DNA from: DASQFD01 sp035633255
GTDB lineage: Bacteria; Actinomycetota; Actinomycetes; Actinomycetales; Dermatophilaceae
Length of the DNA stretch: 64,000 bases
NCBI GenBank assembly: GCA_035633255.1
Contig: DASQFD010000002.1
Location: 23,643 to 87,642, forward strand
Reading direction: 5' to 3'
Part shown: in pieces, positions 1-8,554 of the stretch
Layout of the letters: each line of letters starts with the position of its first letter
Numbering within the stretch: the stretch's first letter is position 1
Notes under the pieces: model-generated
Told to the model about the DNA's origin: nothing
The model's database searches: none
Seen by the model: only the letters and a program-made list of their open reading frames with translations
Position numbers and translations under genes: made by a program

Positions 1-231
1 TACCCCGCGGTCATGAAGGACGACCTCGGCGGCTACTTCACGCTCGGACGCTGGTTCGCACACATGATCGGCAACCCCGAGGTGATGCGCCTCGCCGTCA
101 AGTACGGACTGCCCCGCACCACGTTGATGAAGCTGCTGCTGAAGATCATGGCCAACCTCGCCGAGCCCCACGGGGGTGACGCGTCCGACCGCGTGGTCAA
201 CGCCCTGTCCGCGATGGCACCGGACGCATGA
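1..231 (+). CDS. C-terminal end of a geranylgeranyl reductase family flavoprotein (partial)
   Basis: The window opens inside this gene; the frame is open from base 1 to the TGA at 229-231, giving about 76 C-terminal residues. The tail contains GYFTLGRWFAHMIGNPEVMR, the type of helical C-terminus found in FAD-dependent geranylgeranyl reductase-like proteins, which in actinobacteria often precede nuoA (recalled from memory). Such enzymes saturate prenyl chains, for example on menaquinone, which would fit the downstream quinone-reducing complex and polyprenyl synthase. The FAD-binding N-terminus lies outside the window, so the assignment rests on the tail and on context. The stop overlaps an ATG at 228 (ATGA). 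Confidence 0.55.
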   Translation, partial: YPAVMKDDLGGYFTLGRWFAHMIGNPEVMRLAVKYGLPRTTLMKLLLKIMANLAEPHGGDASDRVVNALSAMAPDA

Positions 232-283
232 GCGCCTGCCGCACCCTGCGCACGGCCCCGCGAGACTTCCCCGCGCCGGAGCC

Positions 284-289
284 TAGGAT
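284..289 (+). promoter_or_regulatory. Candidate -10 element (TAGGAT) ahead of a leaderless leader ORF for the nuo operon
   Basis: TAGGAT lies 7 nt before a GTG at 297, the same geometry seen at about ten other starts in this window. No convincing -35 is visible. It lies after the upstream flavoprotein gene and would give the nuo operon its own promoter. Confidence 0.35.
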
Positions 290-296
290 GTGGCCG

Positions 297-497
297 GTGA
301 CCGGCGCAGACGCCTCGTATGCCGTGGGCCACCGCCCGCGCCGGCCGCACCACGGTGCCCGGCGCGGCACCGAGCAGCGTGGCAACCAGCAGCATGGCAA
401 CCAGCAGCATGGCAACCAGCACCGTGGCAACCAGCACCGTGGCAACCGGCACCGTGGGACCGAGCAGCAGGGCACCGAAAGGGAGGCGCACCGATGA
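297..497 (+). CDS. Possible 66-aa leader peptide with pentapeptide repeats upstream of nuoA
   Basis: This small ORF starts at a GTG 7 nt after a TAGGAT -10-like element and ends in TGA (495-497) overlapping the nuoA ATG (494) as ATGA. It can also be extended to an ATG at 228 that overlaps the preceding stop. The central part is a run of G-N-Q-Q-H / G-N-Q-H-R pentapeptides encoded by 15-bp DNA repeats. It has no signal peptide and no recognised domain. Overlaps at both ends suggest translational coupling to nuoA, but repeats leave all three frames open here, so the ORF could be a by-product. No function is assigned. Confidence 0.3.
   Translation: MTGADASYAVGHRPRRPHHGARRGTEQRGNQQHGNQQHGNQHRGNQHRGNRHRGTEQQGTEREAHR
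366..485 (+). repeat. 15-bp tandem repeat, about eight units, directly upstream of nuoA
   Basis: Units begin at 366, 381, 396, 411, 426, 441, 456 and 471. Units 2-3 are identical (GGCAACCAGCAGCAT), units 4-5 are identical (GGCAACCAGCACCGT), and the outer units are more diverged. Because 15 is a multiple of three, each frame stays open and encodes a pentapeptide repeat. The last unit grades into the nuoA ribosome binding site (AAAGGGAGG). Confidence 0.85.
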
Positions 498-862
498 GCG
501 ACTTCAACTTCTACACCCCGGTCCTGCTGCTCGTCGGGCTCGGGGCGGCCTTCGCCGTGCTCTCCGTGGGGACCAGCCTCGTCGTCGGGCCGAAGCGCTA
601 CAACCGCGCGAAGATGGAGGCCTACGAGTGCGGCATCCAGCCCACGCCGCGGGCCGAGGGCGGCGGGCGCATCCCGATCAAGTACTTCATCACCGCCATG
701 CTGTTCATCATCTTCGACATCGAGTCGGTGTTCCTCTACCCCTTCGCCGTCGCCTTCGACCAGCTGGGGCTCTTCGCCCTCATCGAGATGGTCCTGTTCG
801 TGCTGACGGTCTTCGTCGCCTATGCCTACGTCTGGCGCCGGGGCGGGCTGGAGTGGGACTGA
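494..862 (+). CDS. nuoA: NADH-quinone oxidoreductase subunit A
   Basis: A 122-aa membrane subunit of proton-pumping complex I, near the quinone channel. Three hydrophobic segments are visible; the family motifs YECG (residues 44-47) and FDIESVFLYP (74-83) are intact. The ATG at 494 was chosen because family homology begins there and AAAGGGAGG sits about 8 nt upstream; the frame is open further upstream only through low-complexity repeats. It is the first gene of a 14-gene nuo operon, separated from nuoB by 119 bp in which I see no gene. Confidence 0.96.
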   Translation: MSDFNFYTPVLLLVGLGAAFAVLSVGTSLVVGPKRYNRAKMEAYECGIQPTPRAEGGGRIPIKYFITAMLFIIFDIESVFLYPFAVAFDQLGLFALIEMVLFVLTVFVAYAYVWRRGGLEWD

Positions 863-981
863 CTGCCCGGCCCGCGCTCGCGCCGGCACCGGGCGCCACG
901 CCGCCCGGACCGCCGCCCCGACCGCCGGCCCCGACCCACGCTCGACTCCACCGACCCGCACGACACCCCTAGGACGGACCC

Positions 982-1596
982 ATGGGACTCGAGGAGAAGC
1001 TGCCCGCCGGCTTCGTGCTCACGACGCTGGAGAACGTCGTGGGCTACATGCGCAAGGCCTCGATCTGGCCGGCCACCTTCGGGCTGGCCTGCTGTGCCAT
1101 CGAGATGATGGCCGTCGGCACTCCCGACTACGACATCGCCCGCTTCGGGATGGAGCGCTTCTCGGCCACGCCGCGCCAGGCGGACCTGATGATCGTCGCG
1201 GGGCGGGTCAGCCAGAAGATGGCGCCGGTGGTGCGGCAGGTCTACGACCAGATGCCCAACCCGAAGTGGGTCATCTCCATGGGCGTCTGCGCCAGCTCGG
1301 GCGGGATGTTCAACAACTACGCCATCGTCCAGGGCGTGGACCACATCGTCCCGGTCGACATCTACCTGCCCGGCTGCCCGCCACGCCCGGAGATGCTCCT
1401 CAACGCCATCATCGAGCTGCACAAGCAGATCCAGTCGAGCAAGCTGGGCGTCAACCGGGTCGCCGCCGCGCGCGCCGCGGAGGCGGCGGCGCTCTCCGCG
1501 ACGCCCGTGGCGCTCCAGCCGCCGACCCACGACCACGGCGTCCCCGCCGCCGCCACGCCGCTCGCGGCCACTCCCGGACGGAACCTCCTCGCATGA
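982..1596 (+). CDS. nuoB: NADH-quinone oxidoreductase subunit B
   Basis: A 204-aa peripheral-arm subunit carrying the N2 [4Fe-4S] cluster that passes electrons to quinone. The four ligands are visible: the Cys37-Cys38 pair in LACCAIEM, Cys103 in GVCASSGG and Cys132 in PGCPPRPE. The C-terminal 40 residues are an Ala/Pro-rich tail beyond the conserved core. An AGGACGG-like site precedes the ATG. Its stop overlaps the nuoC start (ATGA at 1593-1596), so the two are translationally coupled. Confidence 0.97.
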   Translation: MGLEEKLPAGFVLTTLENVVGYMRKASIWPATFGLACCAIEMMAVGTPDYDIARFGMERFSATPRQADLMIVAGRVSQKMAPVVRQVYDQMPNPKWVISMGVCASSGGMFNNYAIVQGVDHIVPVDIYLPGCPPRPEMLLNAIIELHKQIQSSKLGVNRVAAARAAEAAALSATPVALQPPTHDHGVPAAATPLAATPGRNLLA

Positions 1597-2411
1597 GCCC
1601 CGACGGGGAGCCGACCGGCTCGACGACGAAGGACGACGGCGCACCGCAGGGGACCACGGAGCGGGCCTGGGAGCACGGAACCCAGGCACCGACCGACGCC
1701 GAGCGCGCCGGCACCGACCTGACGGCCGCCGGCAGCGTGGACACCACGCCGGTGCAGATCGCGCAGCGCCGCGGCATGTTCGGCGCCAAGGACGGCACCG
1801 ACACCAGCGGCTACGGCGGCCTGCGCACCCCGATCCTGTTCCCCGGCGCCAGCCAGCGGCCCTACGGCGGCTGGTTCGACACCGTCGCCGACCGCCTCGA
1901 GGGCGTCCTCGCGGACTCCGGCGCCCCCTGGCCGGCAGCCGTCGAGCGCGCCGTGGTCGACCGCGGCGAGCTGACCCTGCACGTGCGGCGCGAGCACCTG
2001 CCGGTGGTCGCGCGGGCGCTGCGCGACGACCCGGCGCTGCGCTTCGAGATGTGCCTCGGCGTCTCGGGGGTGCACTACCCGGAGCAGGCCGGCGCCGAGC
2101 TGCACGCCGTCTACCACCTCCTCTCCATCACCCACGGCAGCCGGCGCCTCCGCCTGGAGGTCTCCTGCCCGGACGACGACCCGCGGGTGCCCTCGGTCGT
2201 GGAGACCTGGCCCGGTGCCGACTGGCACGAGCGGGAGACGTGGGACATGTTCGGGATCGTCTTCGAGGGACACCCCTCGATGACCCGCATCCTCATGCCG
2301 GACGACTGGCCCGGCCACCCGCAACGCAAGGACTACCCCCTCGGCGGCATCCCCGTGGAGTACAAGGGCGGCAGCGTCCCGCCGCCGGACCAGCGGAGGT
2401 CGTACACCTGA
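1593..2411 (+). CDS. nuoC: NADH-quinone oxidoreductase subunit C
   Basis: A 272-aa hydrophilic subunit of the complex I connecting module. The first ~60 residues are a charged, low-complexity extension; the conserved 30-kDa domain follows and ends with the family signature HERETWDMFGIVFEGHP, then RKDYPLGG. The start was taken at 1593 because it overlaps the nuoB stop; the frame is open upstream only as an antiparallel shadow of nuoB. Its stop overlaps the nuoD ATG by one base (TGATG). Confidence 0.95.
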   Translation: MSPDGEPTGSTTKDDGAPQGTTERAWEHGTQAPTDAERAGTDLTAAGSVDTTPVQIAQRRGMFGAKDGTDTSGYGGLRTPILFPGASQRPYGGWFDTVADRLEGVLADSGAPWPAAVERAVVDRGELTLHVRREHLPVVARALRDDPALRFEMCLGVSGVHYPEQAGAELHAVYHLLSITHGSRRLRLEVSCPDDDPRVPSVVETWPGADWHERETWDMFGIVFEGHPSMTRILMPDDWPGHPQRKDYPLGGIPVEYKGGSVPPPDQRRSYT

Positions 2412-3826
2412 TGACCACGTCCAGCGACAGCACCGTCTTCGAGGCCCCCCGCGGGTCCAGCGAACCGGCCCGCGAGACCGGGGACCGCGACGTCTACGCG
2501 ACCTCCGGGACCGACTCGGCGGACGCCGAGGGCGCCCGGGTGATCAACCCCTCCGGTGGGGACTGGGACGACCTGCTCGACGAGGCGACCGCCCTGCACG
2601 AGGAGCGGATCGTCGTCAACATGGGTCCGCAGCACCCGTCGACGCACGGCGTGCTCCGGCTGATCCTCGAGCTCGACGGCGAGACGGTGACCGAGGCCCG
2701 CGCCGGCATCGGCTACCTGCACACCGGCATCGAGAAGAACATGGAGTTCCGCACGTGGGTGCAGGGGGTGACCTTCTGCACCCGGATGGACTACCTGACC
2801 CCGATGATGCAGGAGGCCGCCTACTGCCTGGCGGTCGAGAAGCTGCTCGGCATCACCGACGACATCCCCGAGCGGGCGACGACGATCCGCGTGCTCATGA
2901 TGGAGCTCACCCGCGTCAACTCCCACCTGGTCGCCCTCGGCACCGGTGGCATGGAGCTGGGCGCCACCACCGTCATGACGGTCGGCTTCCGCGAGCGCGA
3001 GCGCATCCTGCGCGTCTTCGAGGCGGTCACCGGGCTGCGGATGAACAACGCCTACATCCGCCCCGGCGGCGTCGCCCAGGACCTGCCGCACGGGGCCCTG
3101 GACCTGGTCCGGGACACGGTCGGGGAGCTGCGGGACGGCATCCATGAGCTGGAGCTGCTGCTCAACGAGAACCCGCTGCTCAAGGGGCGCACCAAGGGCG
3201 TCGGCTTCCTCGACCTCACCGGGTGCGTCGCGCTCGGCATGACCGGGCCGATCCTGCGGTCCACCGGCCTGCCGCACGACCTGCGCCGCTCCGCGCCCTA
3301 CTGCGGCTACGAGACCTATGACTTCGACGTCATCACCCGCACCGGCTGCGACGCCTACGACCGGCTCCGGATCCGCATCGACGAGATGTACGAGTCGCTG
3401 AAGATCGTCGAGCAGACCCTCGTCCGGCTCGCCGCGAGCCCGGGCCAGCCGGTCATGGTGCAGGACAAGAAGATCGCCTGGCCCGCCCAGCTCGCCATCG
3501 GCAGCGACGGCATGGGCAACAGCCTGGACCACATCCGCAAGATCATGGGCACCTCGATGGAGGCGCTGATCCACCACTTCAAGCTGGTCACCGAGGGCTT
3601 CCGCGTCCCGTCCGGCCAGGCCTACGTGGCTATCGAGTCGGCGAAGGGCGAGCTGGGCTGCCACGTCGTCTCGGACGGCGGCACCCGCCCCTACCGGGCG
3701 CACTTCCGGGACCCGAGCTTCAACAACCTGCAGGCCGTGGCCGCGCTGTGCGAGGGCGGCCAGGTCGCCGACGTCATCGTCGCCGTCGCCTCGATCGACC
3801 CCGTCATGGGAGGTGTGGACCGCTAG
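2411..3826 (+). CDS. nuoD: NADH-quinone oxidoreductase subunit D
   Basis: A 471-aa 49-kDa-type subunit that forms the quinone-binding site with NuoB. NMGPQHPSTHGVLR, the loop with the quinone-site histidines, begins near residue 70, and the fold continues to the C-terminal SIDPVMGGVDR typical of the family. The first ~60 residues are a poorly conserved acidic extension. This is the only nuoD in the window; the second nuo cluster at 33.6-43.4 kb has none, so any shared use would have to draw on this copy. Confidence 0.97.
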   Translation: MTTSSDSTVFEAPRGSSEPARETGDRDVYATSGTDSADAEGARVINPSGGDWDDLLDEATALHEERIVVNMGPQHPSTHGVLRLILELDGETVTEARAGIGYLHTGIEKNMEFRTWVQGVTFCTRMDYLTPMMQEAAYCLAVEKLLGITDDIPERATTIRVLMMELTRVNSHLVALGTGGMELGATTVMTVGFRERERILRVFEAVTGLRMNNAYIRPGGVAQDLPHGALDLVRDTVGELRDGIHELELLLNENPLLKGRTKGVGFLDLTGCVALGMTGPILRSTGLPHDLRRSAPYCGYETYDFDVITRTGCDAYDRLRIRIDEMYESLKIVEQTLVRLAASPGQPVMVQDKKIAWPAQLAIGSDGMGNSLDHIRKIMGTSMEALIHHFKLVTEGFRVPSGQAYVAIESAKGELGCHVVSDGGTRPYRAHFRDPSFNNLQAVAALCEGGQVADVIVAVASIDPVMGGVDR

Positions 3827-4722
3827 TGGCCACCGAGTTCGGGCTCCAGACCGCCTCCGGGCACTTCCGCGTCGACGCGCAGTCCAAGGAGCCGTATGCC
3901 GCCGACGTCCTCGCGCGCCTGCAGGAGGACGCCGCCGTCATCACCGCGCGCTACCCCCGGAAGCGCTCCGCCCTGCTCCCGCTGCTGCACCTGGTGCAGT
4001 CCGTCGACGGCTACGTCACGGGCCGGGGCATCGACTTCTGCGCCGAGGTCCTCGACCTGACCACCGCCGAGGTCTCGGGTGTCGCCACCTTCTACACCCA
4101 GTTCAAGCGCCACCCCAACGGCCGCTTCACCGTCGGCGTGTGCACCAACACCCTCTGCGCCATCATGGGGGGCGACGAGATCTGGGAGCGGGTGAGCGAC
4201 CACCTCGGCATCGGTCACGACGAGACCACCGCGGACGGCGCGGTCACCCTCGAGCGGGTCGAGTGCAACGCGGCCTGCGATTACGCCCCCGTGGTGATGG
4301 CCAACTGGGAGTTCTTCGACAACCAGACCCCCGACTCCACGGTGGACCTCGTCGACCGGCTGAGGGCGGGGGAGGACGTCGCCCCGACGCGCGGCGCGCG
4401 CACGGTCGGCACGTTCGCCGAGGTATCCCGGGTGCTCGCCGGCTTCCCGGACGGGCGCGCCGACGAGGGCGTCGGGGCCGGCGAGGCGTCCCTGCGCGGG
4501 CTCCGGCTGGCCAGGGAGCACGGGTGGAGCGCGCCCCCCGGGTCCGCCGGCGACGAGTCCGCCACCGGCACCCCGGCGACCGCAGCGGACCAGAACGTCC
4601 ACGGCTCGGTGAACACCCCGACCAACGCCGCCGACGAGAAGCCCGGCGGCGTGCCGGCCCAGAGGTCCGAGGCGGACACGAACGCCTCCGACGCCACCTC
4701 GCCGAAGGAGGAGGGCGCATGA
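3826..4722 (+). CDS. nuoE: NADH-quinone oxidoreductase subunit E
   Basis: A 298-aa subunit of the NADH-input module with the N1a [2Fe-2S] cluster. Ligands are Cys106 and Cys111 (CTNTLC) and Cys147 and Cys151 (CNAAC). The family core ends near residue 190; the remaining ~110 residues are an Ala/Glu/Thr-rich tail seen in long actinobacterial versions. The GTG start at 3826 overlaps the nuoD stop by one base. The stop overlaps the nuoF ATG (ATGA). Confidence 0.95.
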   Translation: MATEFGLQTASGHFRVDAQSKEPYAADVLARLQEDAAVITARYPRKRSALLPLLHLVQSVDGYVTGRGIDFCAEVLDLTTAEVSGVATFYTQFKRHPNGRFTVGVCTNTLCAIMGGDEIWERVSDHLGIGHDETTADGAVTLERVECNAACDYAPVVMANWEFFDNQTPDSTVDLVDRLRAGEDVAPTRGARTVGTFAEVSRVLAGFPDGRADEGVGAGEASLRGLRLAREHGWSAPPGSAGDESATGTPATAADQNVHGSVNTPTNAADEKPGGVPAQRSEADTNASDATSPKEEGA

Positions 4723-6074
4723 GCGCCGCCACCGAGACCACGGACTCGAGCCGCCCCGGGCCGCTGACCCCGGTCCTGACCCGCTTCTGGGACGAGCCGC
4801 AGTCCTGGACGCTGCAGACCTACGAGCGCCACGACGGGTACCGCGCCCTCGAGAAGGCGCTCGCGACCGACCCCGCGGACCTGGTCGCGATGACCAAGAG
4901 CTCCGGCCTGCGGGGCCGTGGTGGCGCCGGCTTCCCCACCGGGATGAAGTGGGGCTTCCTGCCGCCGCCGGACGGGGGGCCGCGCTACCTCGTCGTCAAC
5001 GCCGACGAGTCCGAGCCGGGCACGTGCAAGGACACCCCGCTCATGCTGGCCGCGCCGCACCTGCTCGTGGAGGGGATGATCATCACCTCCTACGCCATCG
5101 GGTGCCACCACGCCTTCATCTACGTGCGCGGTGAGCTGGTCCACGTCTACCGCCGGCTGATGCGGGCGGTCGAGGAGGCCAACGCGGCCGGGCACCTCGG
5201 CACGGACATCCACGGGACCGGCTTCGACCTCGACATCACCGTGCACGCGGGCGCCGGGGCCTACATCTGCGGCGAGGAGACCGCGCTCCTGGACAGCCTC
5301 GAGGGCCGGCGTGGCCAGCCCCGCCTGAAGCCGCCGTTCCCCGCCGTCGCCGGCCTCTACGCGCGACCGACCGTGGTCAACAACGTCGAGTCCATCGCGT
5401 CGGTCCCCTCCATCCTGCTCAACGGCGCGGACTGGTTCGCGGACCTGGGGACGGAGAAGTCCACCGGCTACGGGATCTTCAGCCTCTCCGGCCACGTCAG
5501 GCACCCCGGCCAGTACGAAGCCCCGCTCGGCATCACCCTGCGCGAGCTGCTCGACCTGGCCGGCGGCATGCGCGACCCCGAGAAGGCGCTGAAGTTCTGG
5601 ACGCCCGGCGGCTCCTCCACGCCGCTGTTCACCGCCGAGCACCTCGACGTGCCGCTCGACTTCGAGGCGGTCGCCGCGGCCGGCTCGATGCTGGGCACCC
5701 GCGCGCTGCAGGTCTTCGACGAGACCACCTGCGTGGTGCGCGCCGTCGACCGGTGGACCGACTTCTACATGCACGAGTCCTGCGGCAAGTGCACCCCGTG
5801 TCGGGAGGGGACCTGGTGGCTCAAGCAGGTGCTCGGCCGGATCGAGCACGGCGGCGGCACCGAGGAGGACATCGACACCCTTCTCGACACGTGCGACAAC
5901 ATCCTCGGCCGCGCCTTCTGCGCCCTGGGCGACGGGGCGACGAGCCCCATCACGAGCTCGATCGAGTACTTCCGCGACGAGTACCTCGCCCACCTCACCC
6001 ACGGCGGCTGCCCGTTCGACCCGCGGGAGTCCACCCTCTTCGCCAAGGCCCACAAGGAGAGCGTGCCCGCATGA
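4719..6074 (+). CDS. nuoF: NADH-quinone oxidoreductase subunit F (NADH- and FMN-binding)
   Basis: A 451-aa subunit that oxidises NADH through FMN and the N3 [4Fe-4S] cluster. Visible motifs are the nucleotide-binding GLRGRGGAGFPTGMKW, the FMN-region GAYICGEETALLDSLEG, and the cluster ligands in SCGKCTPCREG with a further Cys in FCALGDGA. Length matches the family. The ATG overlaps the nuoE stop and the stop overlaps the nuoG ATG. The second nuo cluster in the window lacks this subunit. Confidence 0.97.
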   Translation: MSAATETTDSSRPGPLTPVLTRFWDEPQSWTLQTYERHDGYRALEKALATDPADLVAMTKSSGLRGRGGAGFPTGMKWGFLPPPDGGPRYLVVNADESEPGTCKDTPLMLAAPHLLVEGMIITSYAIGCHHAFIYVRGELVHVYRRLMRAVEEANAAGHLGTDIHGTGFDLDITVHAGAGAYICGEETALLDSLEGRRGQPRLKPPFPAVAGLYARPTVVNNVESIASVPSILLNGADWFADLGTEKSTGYGIFSLSGHVRHPGQYEAPLGITLRELLDLAGGMRDPEKALKFWTPGGSSTPLFTAEHLDVPLDFEAVAAAGSMLGTRALQVFDETTCVVRAVDRWTDFYMHESCGKCTPCREGTWWLKQVLGRIEHGGGTEEDIDTLLDTCDNILGRAFCALGDGATSPITSSIEYFRDEYLAHLTHGGCPFDPRESTLFAKAHKESVPA

Positions 6075-8554
6075 GCAGCACTCCGGAGAAGACCGCGGCT
6101 CCGCAGCAGGCGGACCTGGTCCCGCTCACCATCGACGGCGTCGAGGTCTCGGTCCCCAAGGGCACCCTGGTGATCCGGGCCGCCGAGGAGATCGGCATCC
6201 AGATCCCGCGGTTCTGCGACCACCCGCTCCTGGAGCCGGTCGGGGCCTGCCGGCAGTGCCTCGTCGACGTGGCGACGCCCGGCCCGGACGGCCAGGTGCG
6301 CCCGATGCCCAAGCCGCAGGCGTCCTGCACGATGACCGTCACGCCCGGGATGCAGGTCCGCACGCAGCACACCTCGCCGGCGGCCGACAAGGCGCAGCAC
6401 GGGATCATGGAGTTCCTGCTCATCAACCACCCGCTCGACTGCCCGGTGTGCGACAAGGGCGGGGAGTGCCCGCTGCAGAACCAGGCGATGAGCAACGGCC
6501 GCGACACCTCCCGGTTCCACGACGTCAAGCGCACCTACCCCAAGCCGATCAACATCTCGAGCAACGTCCTGCTCGACCGCGAGCGCTGCGTCCTCTGCGC
6601 GCGCTGCACCCGCTTCTCGGAGCAGATCGCGGGCGACTCCCTCATCGCCCTCGTCGAGCGGGGGGCGCTGCAGCAGGTCGGGATCTACGAGGAGCAGCCC
6701 TTCGAGTCCTACTTCTCCGGCAACACCGTGCAGATCTGCCCCGTCGGGGCGCTCACCGGCGCGGCGTACCGCTTCCGGGCCCGCCCCTTCGACCTGGTCT
6801 CCACGCCCAGCATCTGCGAGCACTGCTCGAGCGGGTGCGCGATGCGCACGGACCACCGGCGCGGCGCCGTGATGCGCCGGATGGCGGCGAACGACCCGGC
6901 CGTCAACGAGGAGTGGAACTGCGACAAGGGCCGCTGGGCCTTCGCCTACACCCACCTCCCCGACCGCCTCGAGTACCCGATGGTGCGCGAGGACGGGGTC
7001 CTGCGGATCGCGCCGTGGCCGGAGGCGCTGGCCGCCGCCGCCGCCGGCCTGCGCGCCGCGACCGCCCCGGCCGTCCTGCCCGGTGGGCGGGTCAGCGTCG
7101 AGGACGCCTACGCGTACGCCAAGTTCGCCCGGACGGTGCTCGGCACCAACGACGTGGACTTCCGGGCCCGCCCGCACTCCGCCGAGGAGGCCGACTTCCT
7201 CGCCGCCCTGGTCGTGGCCACCGGCCCGGCGCCGGACGACGCCCCGGGCGGCGCCGTGACCTACGCCGACCTCGAGCGGGCGCCCGCCGTCGTGCTCGTC
7301 GCCCTGGAGCCGGAGGACGAGAGCCCCATCGTGTTCCTCCGCCTGCGCAAGGCCTTCCGGAAGCATCGGACCCGCGTGTATGCCGTGTCGCCGGTCGCGA
7401 CGCGCGGCCTGGCCAAGCTGGGGGGCACCCTGCTCCCGGCCGCACCCGGCACCGAGCCCGAGGTCGTCGAGGCCCTGGGCCGCACCGGGGGCACCGGCGC
7501 CGTGGGCGCCGCGGCCGACGCGCTGCGCGAGGACGGTGCGGTCGTCCTCGTGGGGGAGCGCGCGGCCATGGTGCCCGGTGCACTCTCGGCGCTCGCCGCG
7601 CTCGCCGCCTCGACCGGTGCCCGGCTGGCCTGGGTCCCCCGGCGCGCCGGCGAGCGGGGCGCCCTGGAGGCCGGGGCGCTGCCGACGACGCTGCCGGGTG
7701 GACGGCCGGTCGCGCACCCCGCGGCCCGCGCGGAGGTCGCGGACGCGTGGCAGGTCGCGGAGCTGCCCGAGGCGCCGGGACGGGACACCGCCGCGATCGT
7801 CGCCGGGCTGCGTGACGGCTCGGTCGACGCCGTCGTCACCGGTGGGGTGGACCCCGCGGACCTGGGGATCCCCGGAGCCGTCGCCGCCTTCGACCGCCCC
7901 TTCGTCGTGGCGCTGGAGATCCGCCCCTCGGCGGTGACCGCCGTCGCCGACGTGGTGCTGCCCGTGGCCGCCCACGCCGAGAAGGCGGGGACCTTCGTGG
8001 ACTGGGAGGGCCGGCCCCGCCCGTTCGACGCGGCGCTGGCCACCAACCACGTCAGCGACTACCGGGCGCTGGACATGATCGCCGACGAGATGGGCGAGTT
8101 CCTCGGCACCAGGGCGCTGCGCGAGGTGCGCGCGGAGATGGCCGGGCTGGGGCCGTGGTCCGGTGACCGGCCGCCGGCGCCGGCGGTGCCGGCCGGTGCC
8201 GTGCCTGAACTGGCGGGGGACGGCATCGTGCTCGCGACCTGGCGCCACCTGCTCGACCGCGGCTCCCTGCAGGACGGCGAGCCGTTCCTCGGCGGCACCG
8301 CGCCGCTCCCTGCCGCCCGCCTGTCCGCCGCGACGGCCGAGCGGCTGGGCGTGGGCGACGGGGACGAGGTCGTCGTCGCCGCGGGTGACCTCGTCGTCAC
8401 GGTGCCGGTGCTCGTCAGCGAGATGCCCGATCACGTCGTGTGGCTGCCGACCAACTCGGCCGGCTGCGACCTCCGGCCCACCCTCGCCTCGGCCCCCGGG
8501 GCCCTGGTCCGGGTGTCCACCCCCGTCTCCGCTACCCCAGGTGGTGCCGCATGA
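6071..8554 (+). CDS. nuoG: NADH-quinone oxidoreductase subunit G
   Basis: An 827-aa iron-sulfur subunit. The N-terminal ferredoxin-like domain carries CDHPLLEPVGACRQC plus CTMTV; next come DCPVCDKGGECPLQNQ and the paired [4Fe-4S] segment CVLCARCTRFSEQIAGD with QICPVGALT. The CEHCSSGC...NCDKGRW set is consistent with the extra N7-type cluster known in some bacteria. The C-terminal half is a molybdopterin-oxidoreductase-like domain that is degenerate and Ala-rich. Its ATG overlaps the nuoF stop. Confidence 0.96.
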   Translation: MSSTPEKTAAPQQADLVPLTIDGVEVSVPKGTLVIRAAEEIGIQIPRFCDHPLLEPVGACRQCLVDVATPGPDGQVRPMPKPQASCTMTVTPGMQVRTQHTSPAADKAQHGIMEFLLINHPLDCPVCDKGGECPLQNQAMSNGRDTSRFHDVKRTYPKPINISSNVLLDRERCVLCARCTRFSEQIAGDSLIALVERGALQQVGIYEEQPFESYFSGNTVQICPVGALTGAAYRFRARPFDLVSTPSICEHCSSGCAMRTDHRRGAVMRRMAANDPAVNEEWNCDKGRWAFAYTHLPDRLEYPMVREDGVLRIAPWPEALAAAAAGLRAATAPAVLPGGRVSVEDAYAYAKFARTVLGTNDVDFRARPHSAEEADFLAALVVATGPAPDDAPGGAVTYADLERAPAVVLVALEPEDESPIVFLRLRKAFRKHRTRVYAVSPVATRGLAKLGGTLLPAAPGTEPEVVEALGRTGGTGAVGAAADALREDGAVVLVGERAAMVPGALSALAALAASTGARLAWVPRRAGERGALEAGALPTTLPGGRPVAHPAARAEVADAWQVAELPEAPGRDTAAIVAGLRDGSVDAVVTGGVDPADLGIPGAVAAFDRPFVVALEIRPSAVTAVADVVLPVAAHAEKAGTFVDWEGRPRPFDAALATNHVSDYRALDMIADEMGEFLGTRALREVRAEMAGLGPWSGDRPPAPAVPAGAVPELAGDGIVLATWRHLLDRGSLQDGEPFLGGTAPLPAARLSAATAERLGVGDGDEVVVAAGDLVVTVPVLVSEMPDHVVWLPTNSAGCDLRPTLASAPGALVRVSTPVSATPGGAA

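Noticed and set aside
366..485. Tandem 15-bp repeats as a CRISPR array
   Set aside because: Units are contiguous with no unique spacers, are only 15 bp long, and no cas genes are present.
820..826. CTATGCC as another copy of the dispersed motif
   Set aside because: It differs at the first base from GTATGCC and was not counted; likewise GTATGCA at about 41580.
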